The notes under the pieces were generated by a model. The model worked only from the letters and a program-made list of their open reading frames with translations. It was not told where the DNA came from and did not search any database. Below are positions 14,838-22,392 of a DNA stretch of 24,547 nt, in pieces. The translations under genes and the position numbers were made by a program. Numbering within the stretch: the stretch's first letter is position 1; each line of letters begins with the position of its first letter. Origin of the DNA: JAZKIX01 sp040384645 (GTDB lineage Bacteria; Pseudomonadota; Gammaproteobacteria; Burkholderiales; Burkholderiaceae_D); contig JAZKIX010000151.1 of assembly GCA_040384645.1 (NCBI GenBank), positions 1 through 24,547 of the forward strand, written 5' to 3'.

Positions 14838-17006
14838 ATGCATATAACCTCCTATTCCATCCCCTTGTTTCTGCTTGCTGCGGTCGGATCGACCTCGACA
14901 GCAGCAGCTGAAAACGCAGTCAAACCTCCCGCATCAGAAAACGTCGAGCAAAATTCCTATGTGGGAAACGGAACCCGCTTAGGTTTAGGATATGACAGCA
15001 AGACCAAGTTGCGTGGCGAGTTTTTTCAAGTTATCCAAGAGGATGCCAACACCGCGCTCATTGGCGAAGGCTGGTTAAGCGGGTCGGCCGGTGGATTGAA
15101 ATTGAATTACCACTGGCTGCCAAAAGCAGCCCTGCCTTCTGAAGGTGTCCGGAAGGCTTTCCTCGCCGTCGACAGAAACATTACTCACGACAGCAAAATC
15201 ACATTGGGCGGCGGCATAGAGAAGGAAAACTGGTTTTGGGGCGGCTCTTTATCGCATTCACTAAGCGGCCGACGCGAATTGGGCTTAACTACCGACGCTA
15301 CGGTAGAAACCATCTCAGGCGTCGAAGGCGACCGCACTTACCTGCAAGACATCACGACCACGACCACGACCCGTACTTACGAGCGACCTTATGATTTTGG
15401 CGTGGGCTTGATTGCCGGACATTATTTTGAACCGGCTCTGCTACGCCTTTACGCGCGCCTTGATCAAGAATGGGGTAGCAGCGCATCGCGCCAAACGACC
15501 TTTGGCATTGGCGCAGAAAAATTCTTCGTCAACTCGCCAATCAGCTTGGCACTGAATGCCGACACATACCGCAAGACTGGCGACTTCGAGACCCAACAAA
15601 ACGATAGCAGAATCAATTTTATGTTCCGCTATGAATTTGGCGGGAAAAGCTTCCGACCAGCGCGAGAAAGCAAATTAGTCGAAGTGCAAATCCCGGTCAA
15701 GACGCCAGTTGCGCCTGAACCGGAGTCCGCACCCGCAATTATCGAAGTACCTGTGGTGGAAGCGCCAGCGAACAAGGCGGAAGTAAGCAAAACGCAAGAA
15801 AAATCGCAAAAAGCCGAGATGCGCCTGGTCAAGACAACAGCATCAATGTCTGCTGATGCTTTTTTCAAACTTGATAAGTCAACGCTAACGCCAGTTGCTC
15901 GAGAAGAACTCGACAATGTCATCACGCAACTTAATGCAGGTGGTTATACCGGCAATATCCTGCTCACCGGCCACACTTGCGATCTTGCCAGCGATTCTTA
16001 CAACCTGAAGCTTTCGTTGCGCCGCGCAAAATCGGTCAAAAAATATTTGGTCGATCATGGCATCCCTGCCGATACCCTGATTGTCGAGGGCAGAGGAGAA
16101 TCCGAGCCGCGCTATCCAAATACAAAAGAAATGCGCCACAAAAATCGCCGGGTTGAGATGGCTTTTGTGACCTATGTCGAAAATACCGAAAAAGTCTTGG
16201 TGCCGGTTGAGCCAGCGCCAATCGCTAAAACCACGCCCGCAGCGCCGCCAGCAGACAAGCCAATAGCAGCGAAACCAGCACCAGCAACAACCCCTGCAGT
16301 TGAATGGAAACGCGAGTACATCGAAAGCGAACCTTCCTGGGTACGTCGCGCTTTGCACAACACTGTTCCTCACAAGCAAGCCGTGGACGTATATCGGGAA
16401 CAAGAGAAAACAAGCGCTGTAACTACTGGCGAACGTCGATATACCAATAAAGCACCAATCGCGGTGAATGACAGTTTTGCGATTTCAGGTAATTCATCCA
16501 ATAATTTGCTGAACGTCTTAATCAACGATTCTGATCCAGACGGGGATACGTTGCGTATTGTCTCAGTGCAAAGTCCTGCTCATGGCACTGCCACAGTGAG
16601 CGGTCTGCGCGTCTCGTACACACCAACTCCGGGATATATCGGCGGCGATCAATTCACTTATACAATCAGTGATGAAAAAGGCTTAACTTCAACTGCCACC
16701 GTTACTATCACAAGCAATGTTGCCAATATTGCACCTATTGCCATTGACGATGATGCATGGGTTATCTGGGGACGCCCAGTCACCATCGCGGTTCTGAACA
16801 ACGATTCCGATCCTGATGGCGATAAGCTGACCATTACGGCAACTGGTCCGGTAGCGCACGGTACTGCAGTCATCGTGGATGGAAAAACGATTCGATATAC
16901 CTCAAACTCAGATTTCTTTGGGCAAGAAGATTTTAGCTACACGATTTCCGATGGCCGCGGTGGGTCTGCGACAGCGATGGTGCACGTGACGGTCGTAGAT
17001 CCTTGA
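14838..17006 (+). CDS. Outer-membrane OmpA-family protein with cadherin-like C-terminal repeats
   Basis: The 722-residue protein has four parts. First is a signal peptide (about 1-24, 'IPLFLLAAVGSTSTAAA'). Second is a region of alternating beta strands with aromatic girdles (about 40-275), likely a membrane barrel. A Pro/Ala/Glu-rich linker leads to an OmpA peptidoglycan-binding domain (about 335-445). At the end (about 535-722) are two tandem cadherin-like repeats, each with an 'NDSDPDGD' calcium-type motif. In OmpA the binding pair is D241 and R256 of E. coli; here the Asp position is C381 ('GHTCDLASDSYN') while R396 is kept. C381 is the only Cys I see in the protein. The gene is followed by a two-component system on the same strand and may belong to it. 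Ribosome site is weak. Confidence 0.85.
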   Translation: MHITSYSIPLFLLAAVGSTSTAAAENAVKPPASENVEQNSYVGNGTRLGLGYDSKTKLRGEFFQVIQEDANTALIGEGWLSGSAGGLKLNYHWLPKAALPSEGVRKAFLAVDRNITHDSKITLGGGIEKENWFWGGSLSHSLSGRRELGLTTDATVETISGVEGDRTYLQDITTTTTTRTYERPYDFGVGLIAGHYFEPALLRLYARLDQEWGSSASRQTTFGIGAEKFFVNSPISLALNADTYRKTGDFETQQNDSRINFMFRYEFGGKSFRPARESKLVEVQIPVKTPVAPEPESAPAIIEVPVVEAPANKAEVSKTQEKSQKAEMRLVKTTASMSADAFFKLDKSTLTPVAREELDNVITQLNAGGYTGNILLTGHTCDLASDSYNLKLSLRRAKSVKKYLVDHGIPADTLIVEGRGESEPRYPNTKEMRHKNRRVEMAFVTYVENTEKVLVPVEPAPIAKTTPAAPPADKPIAAKPAPATTPAVEWKREYIESEPSWVRRALHNTVPHKQAVDVYREQEKTSAVTTGERRYTNKAPIAVNDSFAISGNSSNNLLNVLINDSDPDGDTLRIVSVQSPAHGTATVSGLRVSYTPTPGYIGGDQFTYTISDEKGLTSTATVTITSNVANIAPIAIDDDAWVIWGRPVTIAVLNNDSDPDGDKLTITATGPVAHGTAVIVDGKTIRYTSNSDFFGQEDFSYTISDGRGGSATAMVHVTVVDP

Positions 17007-17051
17007 TTTGGGAATCCTATTTTGCAAGAAGTAGGCTGATTAAAAATGGCT

Positions 17052-17085
17052 AGCATCTTCGAGTATTTAAATACTCGAAGATGCT
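17052..17085. terminator. 34-bp perfect palindrome, probable terminator
   Basis: The 17-base half AGCATCTTCGAGTATTT is followed at once by its exact reverse complement. It lies 46 bp past the OmpA-like stop codon. The trailing sequence GCTTCGTTTGTT is only partly T-rich, so a terminator is likely but a protein-binding site is also possible. Confidence 0.6.
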
Positions 17086-17371
17086 GCTTCGTTTGTTATC
17101 GTTGAGAACGAATTTCTAGCAAAATACAAAAGTGGGTAGATGAAATTGCCAAGCCTGCATAAACGTTATAAATAACAGTTTTAGTCGCCGTAAACATGAC
17201 TTCACCGACCACTTCATCGCAAGTGGCGTGCATCAAGCAAACCCATCAGTCGTAACCGGCTTGCAGAACCACCAAAATGTTTAAATCAACGTGTGAATTT
17301 GCGATGAGATTGCTTGCATTTTTGCGAATATCAGATAGAGTAATTTTTCTCGCAGGAAATCTTAATTAATT

Positions 17372-17444
17372 GTCACAGGCTTTTGTGAATTATTGTCAAG
17401 CGGCAATTAATAACAACCCCAAGTCACAGTTTTTTTGTTAAATT
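17372..17444 (+). promoter_or_regulatory. Pair of direct repeats, candidate regulator-binding sites
   Basis: GTCACAGGCTTTTGTGAATT at 17372-17391 and GTCACAGTTTTTTTGT followed by TAAATT at 17423-17444 start 51 bp apart, close to five helical turns. OmpR-family regulators usually bind direct repeats, so autoregulation is a reasonable guess. TTGTCA also occurs at 17393. Confidence 0.4.
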
Positions 17445-17445
17445 C

Positions 17446-17474
17446 TTGACGTTACTTACCTTTGCGTGTTTCTA
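17446..17474 (+). promoter_or_regulatory. Possible promoter of the response regulator gene
   Basis: TTGACG, with T17446 as its first base, is followed after 17 bp by TTTCTA (17469-17474). The -10 is poor and the start of transcription would lie only a few bases before the ATG at 17488, giving a nearly leaderless mRNA. No Shine-Dalgarno sequence is visible, which fits. Confidence 0.3.
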
Positions 17475-17487
17475 AGCGCCTACCGCC

Positions 17488-18177
17488 ATGAGAATTGCAG
17501 TACTTGACGACGACCGCAGCCAAATCGATTTGGTTTGCCAAGTACTGACTTCGGCAGGCCATGTTTGCCATTCTTTCCAAAGCGGCAAGGAGTTGTTGCA
17601 TCAGTTACGCCGTGAGAGTTTCGACATGCTGGTACTTGACTGGCAAGTGCCAGATCTGAGCGGTGAAGAAATCCTGCTTTGGGCGCGTGTCAATTTACCT
17701 CCTAAGCTACCGGTGTTATTCATGACTAGCCGTTCAGGCGAAGATGATATTGTGGCTGGGTTGGCTGCCGGCGCCGATGATTACATGATCAAGCCAATTC
17801 GTCGCAGTGAATTGGTAGCACGGGTGCAGGCGCTGCTGCGGCGCGCTTACCCGACGCAAAATGGCACAGAGCAAATTCAATTCGGACAATATGTTTTCGA
17901 AACGCGTCCAGGCAGGCTACTGATGGACGGCAAACTTACCGACTTAACACAAAAGGAATTTGATCTGGCGCTATTGCTTTTTCGCAACATTGGCCGTCCA
18001 CTTTCTCGTGCTTATATACACGAGGCGGTATGGGCGCGCGATGTTGATATTCCTTCACGCACTATGGATACCCATATTTCCCGCGTCCGTAGCAAGCTAC
18101 AATTGCGCCCGGAGAACGGTTTTAGACTGGCCCCAGTCTATAGCTATGGATATCGGTTAGAACAAATTTCTGCATAA
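17488..18177 (+). CDS. OmpR/PhoB-family response regulator
   Basis: The 229-residue protein has a receiver domain (about 1-118) with acidic pocket D7-D8-D9, phosphoacceptor D51 ('LVLDWQVPDLSGEE'), T80 and K102 ('MIKP'). A winged-helix DNA-binding domain follows (about 128-226); its recognition helix lies in 'SRTMDTHISRVRSKL' and its wing in 'VYSYGYRLE'. It should be phosphorylated by the CHASE2 histidine kinase two genes downstream; the FecR-type gene starts 29 bp after its stop. This kinase pairing is inferred from gene order. No ribosome site is seen upstream; translation may start close to the 5' end of the mRNA. Confidence 0.93.
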   Translation: MRIAVLDDDRSQIDLVCQVLTSAGHVCHSFQSGKELLHQLRRESFDMLVLDWQVPDLSGEEILLWARVNLPPKLPVLFMTSRSGEDDIVAGLAAGADDYMIKPIRRSELVARVQALLRRAYPTQNGTEQIQFGQYVFETRPGRLLMDGKLTDLTQKEFDLALLLFRNIGRPLSRAYIHEAVWARDVDIPSRTMDTHISRVRSKLQLRPENGFRLAPVYSYGYRLEQISA

Positions 18178-18206
18178 CGCGCTTCTGGGCGGCGCGAGGA
18201 GAGTGT

Positions 18207-19838
18207 ATGCGCGCCATTAAGCTTTATGTCATCATCGTTATTTCCTTGATCCTGCCACTGCTTGCAGCCATTTCCTATTCCGCGTCAAGAGTACCCTCTG
18301 TTAAAACCGTAACGCCAGGCGGTATTCAGGTGGTACCCACTGGCATCTATTATTCAGCACGCAGCGGCGACACCTTAAGTTCAATTGCGCTGCAACTGAC
18401 CAATCGACGTGAAGATTGGAGCGAAATCGGTCGCTTAAATAAAATCGACAATGACCGCAATGTGCCAATCGGCTTTAATTTATTCATCCCAGTCGCGTTA
18501 CTACCCGAAGAATTGACCCAAGCCAAAGTTATCGCGATATCAGGTGAAGTCACTGCAAACAAGGCCGATGGCACTAGTGTTCAATTAAACCGTGGCACCC
18601 TCCTCACTGAAGGCGCGAATATTCGGACCGGCAACAAAGGATTTATCACTTTGGCGTTATCAGATGCGTCACATATTTCCTTGCCTTCCAATAGCGAAGT
18701 CAAGTTCAGTAAATTGCGGGTGGTACGCCATACTCAAAGTCCGCGTACCGAAATCAAGTTACTCAATGGCCGCGTTGAATCTCAAGTTACGCCGCTGGAG
18801 CCGAACAAAGGCCGCTTCGAAATCCGTTCACCGCTCGGCGTGGCAGGCGTTCGCGGCACCCATTTCAGAGTTGGCATTGCCGATGGCGTGACCACCAATG
18901 AAGTACTGAGTGGTGGCGTTGCCGTGGGACACTCGAATAAGCATTCAGAATTAACTTTAAAAACCGGACAGGGCAATGTTATCAGCGCCGATTCGGTGGG
19001 CAAACCCGTCGCACTACTGGCTGCGCCCAATATGGAAAATTTTAGTCCGGTGCAATCGTCGGTCTTGCAAATTACTGCATCCGAAGTCGCTGGCGCAGCC
19101 AGCTACCGCGCGCAAATTGCAGCGGATCAGGACGCACAAACTGTATTGGCGGAAACACGTTCTACCAATCGTATGATCAAAATAGATCGTCTGCCAGATG
19201 GCGATTATTTTGTACGCTTGACCGCCATCGACCAGCTCGGTCTGGAAGGCATTCCCCGCATAGTCCAGTTGCGCTTTAAATCCAACCCAGAACCGCCGGT
19301 TGGCCTTAGCCCAAAATCGAAACTACGTGCCAAGGAAGTGGCATTTTCATGGTCGCCAGTGAGTAGTGCTCAAACCTATCATCTTCAGATCGCGCAAGAT
19401 CCGGGATTTCAGCGGCTTTTGGTCGATCAGCATGCCATCAGCGACACCGTATTTACCACGAGCGCATTGCCCACAGGTCGCTACTACTGGCGTGCAGCGA
19501 CATTTGCACGCAATAACAACAAGTTAGAAGAAGGGCCGTTTGGCGAGTCCAAATCATTTGATTTATTGCCCTTGCCAAACCTGATGCCTTTCGTCGACAG
19601 TGGCGCCAAAGAAGTGTCATTTAAATGGTCGGCCGAACCCGGGCAAAGTTTCATGTTCCAGTTAAGCCAGGACAATGAGTTTTCCTCGCTCTTGGTGGAA
19701 AAAAATGTTTCAGAACCTGAAGTAAAAATAACGCGTCCGCAAAACGGCATCTATTTCGTTCGCATCAAAGCCAAGGATTCAGACGGCTACATAAGTCCAT
19801 TTTCGGCCCCGCAATCGATTCGCATCAGCCGCAATTAG
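18207..19838 (+). CDS. LysM-FecR-FnIII envelope protein
   Basis: The 543-residue protein begins with one hydrophobic segment (about 6-24), either a signal peptide or an anchor. A LysM peptidoglycan-binding domain follows at about 48-96 ('YSARSGDTLSSIALQLTNRR'). A FecR domain at about 105-260 carries the diagnostic 'GVAGVRGTHFRVGI'. Three fibronectin-III-like repeats close the protein ('ASYRAQIAADQD', 'FSWSPVSSAQTYHLQIAQDP' and 'FKWSAEPGQSFMFQLSQD'). Classical FecR senses a TonB transporter and controls a sigma factor; here no such pair is near. It lies between a response regulator and a CHASE2 kinase (32 bp to the latter), so a periplasmic sensing or presentation role is likely. AGGAGAG (18197-18203) is a good ribosome site. 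Confidence 0.9.
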   Translation: MRAIKLYVIIVISLILPLLAAISYSASRVPSVKTVTPGGIQVVPTGIYYSARSGDTLSSIALQLTNRREDWSEIGRLNKIDNDRNVPIGFNLFIPVALLPEELTQAKVIAISGEVTANKADGTSVQLNRGTLLTEGANIRTGNKGFITLALSDASHISLPSNSEVKFSKLRVVRHTQSPRTEIKLLNGRVESQVTPLEPNKGRFEIRSPLGVAGVRGTHFRVGIADGVTTNEVLSGGVAVGHSNKHSELTLKTGQGNVISADSVGKPVALLAAPNMENFSPVQSSVLQITASEVAGAASYRAQIAADQDAQTVLAETRSTNRMIKIDRLPDGDYFVRLTAIDQLGLEGIPRIVQLRFKSNPEPPVGLSPKSKLRAKEVAFSWSPVSSAQTYHLQIAQDPGFQRLLVDQHAISDTVFTTSALPTGRYYWRAATFARNNNKLEEGPFGESKSFDLLPLPNLMPFVDSGAKEVSFKWSAEPGQSFMFQLSQDNEFSSLLVEKNVSEPEVKITRPQNGIYFVRIKAKDSDGYISPFSAPQSIRISRN

Positions 19839-19870
19839 TGGATCGGCAACAGTAGCATGCCACACCATTC

Positions 19871-22279
19871 ATGACTGTACGATCACTGTCCGCCACACCA
19901 TTCGCACTGCGTGAATGGGTTGCTATTACCTTGATCATGCTTTCTCTGACGGCGGGTTTAGGATGGTTCACCGGACTCGGACGCATCGACCAGACCATCT
20001 ACGATCAATTTATCCTCAATACAGGTCGTGTAGCGCGGGACGACATCATTATTGTCGCCATCGATGACAGCAGCCTAGCTGAAATCGGTCGCTGGCCGTG
20101 GCCCCGTAATACCCACGCCGAACTGCTGCGTATCATTAATAAGGCTGATCCAATTGCAATCGGTCTAGATATCACTTTCTCAGAGCCGGAAATCTCAAAC
20201 CCCGACCAGCCCAGCGGCGATCTCGCCTTGGCTGAAGTACTGTCCGAAAATAACCGCACGGTTTTGCCGCTGGTATTGGCCAATAATGGTAATGGCTTGA
20301 TTGGCGTCGGCCCGATTCCTTCACTGAGCAAGGCGGCGCTATCTTTGGGCCACATTAATATTGCACTTGATCCTGACGGCGTCATGCGGAGTGTTTTTTT
20401 GCGTGAAGGACAAAACGGTCTGTGGTGGCCGCATTTTTCGGTCGCGATTTCCGATCCACTGCACAAGTTCAGCGATGCGCCGGATGCGATATTGCCGTTG
20501 CCTGGCGAGCGCAATGGCAACAATCAAAAATCTCCAACCACGACCACCAATTCCAGCGATCTCTGGCAACGCGATTACCGCATGCATATTCCATTTGCCG
20601 GCGGCAGTGGACATTTCAAAGCCGTCCCATACGGAGCGGTCTTGCGCGGCGAAGTGCCGGCGGGGTTTTTCACTCACAAATACGTGTTGATCGGGGCTAC
20701 CGCAATCGGCATGGCAGACTCCTTCCCAACTCCGGTATCGGGCAAATCGGGCGTGATGTCGGGTATCGAAATTAACGCCAATATCCTTGCCAGCCTGCTG
20801 GATGGCAAATCGATATCGATCGCTTCACCGATGACCACGAGCTTATTTAGCGCGCTGCCAGTATTGATTGTCATGCTGGGATATTTATTATTGTCGCCGC
20901 GTCGTTCGTTGATATTGACCGGACTGGCAATCGTCGTCACCTTCGTTGCTAGCTTTGCCGCTTTTTCACGCGGGCTCTGGCTGGCACCATCGGCTGCCTT
21001 GATTTGTCTGGTCGCCGCTTACCCGCTCTGGAGCTGGCGCAGGCTAGAAGCAGCAATCACCTATTTAGGTCAAGAATTTATTCGTCTTGATAAAGAGCCG
21101 CATCTATTGCCAGAAAGCCGCGAACCCAAAAAAACAGATCATATCGAAGACGTATTAGAGCAACGAATCAATGCCGTTAAAAATGCTGCACGAAGGGTGC
21201 GCGACCTTGGCCAGTTCGTCTCCGATAGCTTGAACAGTTTGCCCGACGCCACGCTGGTAACTAGCATCGAAGGCCAGGTTCTGTTATCGAACAAACACGC
21301 CAACGACTATTTTGCCTCGATCGGCACGGTTCAGATTGTCGACGCATTATTGCCCTATCTATTTGCAAAATTGACCGCACCACATCCGCTGGATCAGGCG
21401 GCCAATGCCCAATTTAGCTGGTGGAATCTACTCGACCTGAAACACACCGCGACCCTGGCCAATGGAATTGAAGTGCGGGATGAAAACGGCCGCGACTTAT
21501 TGATCAAAAGTGCACCTTGCCACTCTGCCGGCAATATATTGACTGGATGGATTGTCAGCGTGATCGATATTTCCACCATACGCTCGGCCGAACGTAGCCG
21601 CGACGAAACGCTGCGTTTTTTATCGCACGATATGCGGGCGCCGCAAGCGTCCATTCTGGCCTTGCTAGAATTACAGCAAGAAGCCGATTCCGCCTTGCCG
21701 CAAGACGAGTTTTATGCCCGGGTCGAAAAAGCAACCCGCAAGACGCTGGGCCTGGCGGACAATTTTGTTCAACTGGCGCGCGCCGAATCGCAAGAATATC
21801 GCTTGGAAGAAGTGGACTTCCAGGACGTGCTGTTCGATGCCACCGATGAAATGTGGTCGCTCGCTAAAGCCAAACATATTGAGCTAGCGACACATGTAGA
21901 AGAAGGCGAATATCCGGTGCGGGTGGACCGTGCCTTATTGGCGCGGGCGCTGATCAACCTGATCTCCAATGCGATCAAATATAGCCCCGAAAATACCCGT
22001 ATCTCCTGTGCGATCCGGCACAATGCCGACCCGCTGCACCCGCAAGTGATTTGCGATATCGTCGATCAGGGTTATGGCATTGCCGCCGTTGACCAAGCCA
22101 AATTGTTTCGCCGTTTCCAACGTGTGCATCACCCGAACCAAGTGCGACAAGACGGCATTGGGCTAGGGCTGGTATTTGTAAAAACCGTGGTTGAACGGCA
22201 CCGCGGCCAGATCAGTTTCCATAGCAGCGTCAATATCGGCTCCACTTTCTCGATCGTAATGCCCTGCGACGAAGGCTGA
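19871..22279 (+). CDS. CHASE2-PAS sensor histidine kinase
   Basis: The 802-residue protein has a transmembrane helix (about 15-36), a large extracytoplasmic CHASE2 domain (about 40-315; 'DDIIIVAIDDSSLAEIGRWP', 'YVLIGATAIGMADSFPTP') and three more membrane helices (about 320-395). A coiled linker and a PAS domain ('SLNSLPDATLVTSIEGQVLL') lead to a HisKA domain with phosphoacceptor H586 in 'FLSHDMRAPQAS'. The catalytic domain follows, with N box 'NLISNAIKYS', G1 'DQGYGIA' and G2 'GIGLGLVFV'. It is therefore a complete, probably active kinase. The likely target is the OmpR-type regulator encoded at 17488. The ligand of CHASE2 domains is unknown; the neighbouring LysM-FecR protein is the natural candidate partner. 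The gene ends 113 bp before hemA. Confidence 0.94.
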   Translation: MTVRSLSATPFALREWVAITLIMLSLTAGLGWFTGLGRIDQTIYDQFILNTGRVARDDIIIVAIDDSSLAEIGRWPWPRNTHAELLRIINKADPIAIGLDITFSEPEISNPDQPSGDLALAEVLSENNRTVLPLVLANNGNGLIGVGPIPSLSKAALSLGHINIALDPDGVMRSVFLREGQNGLWWPHFSVAISDPLHKFSDAPDAILPLPGERNGNNQKSPTTTTNSSDLWQRDYRMHIPFAGGSGHFKAVPYGAVLRGEVPAGFFTHKYVLIGATAIGMADSFPTPVSGKSGVMSGIEINANILASLLDGKSISIASPMTTSLFSALPVLIVMLGYLLLSPRRSLILTGLAIVVTFVASFAAFSRGLWLAPSAALICLVAAYPLWSWRRLEAAITYLGQEFIRLDKEPHLLPESREPKKTDHIEDVLEQRINAVKNAARRVRDLGQFVSDSLNSLPDATLVTSIEGQVLLSNKHANDYFASIGTVQIVDALLPYLFAKLTAPHPLDQAANAQFSWWNLLDLKHTATLANGIEVRDENGRDLLIKSAPCHSAGNILTGWIVSVIDISTIRSAERSRDETLRFLSHDMRAPQASILALLELQQEADSALPQDEFYARVEKATRKTLGLADNFVQLARAESQEYRLEEVDFQDVLFDATDEMWSLAKAKHIELATHVEEGEYPVRVDRALLARALINLISNAIKYSPENTRISCAIRHNADPLHPQVICDIVDQGYGIAAVDQAKLFRRFQRVHHPNQVRQDGIGLGLVFVKTVVERHRGQISFHSSVNIGSTFSIVMPCDEG

Positions 22280-22342
22280 CATAGCAAAAACAACAGCTCA
22301 TAGCCGCGCGGGCGCCTGCTCCGGCCTATTACAGGCGCAGGC

Positions 22343-22348
22343 TATAAT
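22343..22348 (+). promoter_or_regulatory. Probable -10 element of the hemA promoter
   Basis: A perfect TATAAT, 45 bp before the hemA start codon. I find no good -35. The -35 zone is covered by an inverted repeat, GCGCCTG (22312-22318) with CAGGCGC (22332-22338). Confidence 0.55.
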
Positions 22349-22392
22349 GTCGCCCTACCGCTGCCCTGACCAATAACCCAACCCAGTCCGCC

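Larger units (their letters stand above)
17007..17487. other. 481-bp intergenic region before the two-component block
   Basis: No convincing coding frame is present. It contains a 34-bp palindrome right after the OmpA-like gene, two direct repeats (17372-17391 and 17423-17444), and a possible promoter just before the response regulator. The region is distinctly AT-rich towards its right end, as expected for a regulatory region. Confidence 0.6.

Noticed and set aside
17373..17388. CRP-like site TCACA-N6-TGTGA
   Set aside because: The half-sites are in the opposite order to the CRP consensus TGTGA-N6-TCACA.
12665..22279. Genomic island inserted at tRNA-Phe
   Set aside because: The block from the RCC1 gene to the kinase follows a tRNA, but I see no integrase and no second copy of the tRNA 3' end within the window.
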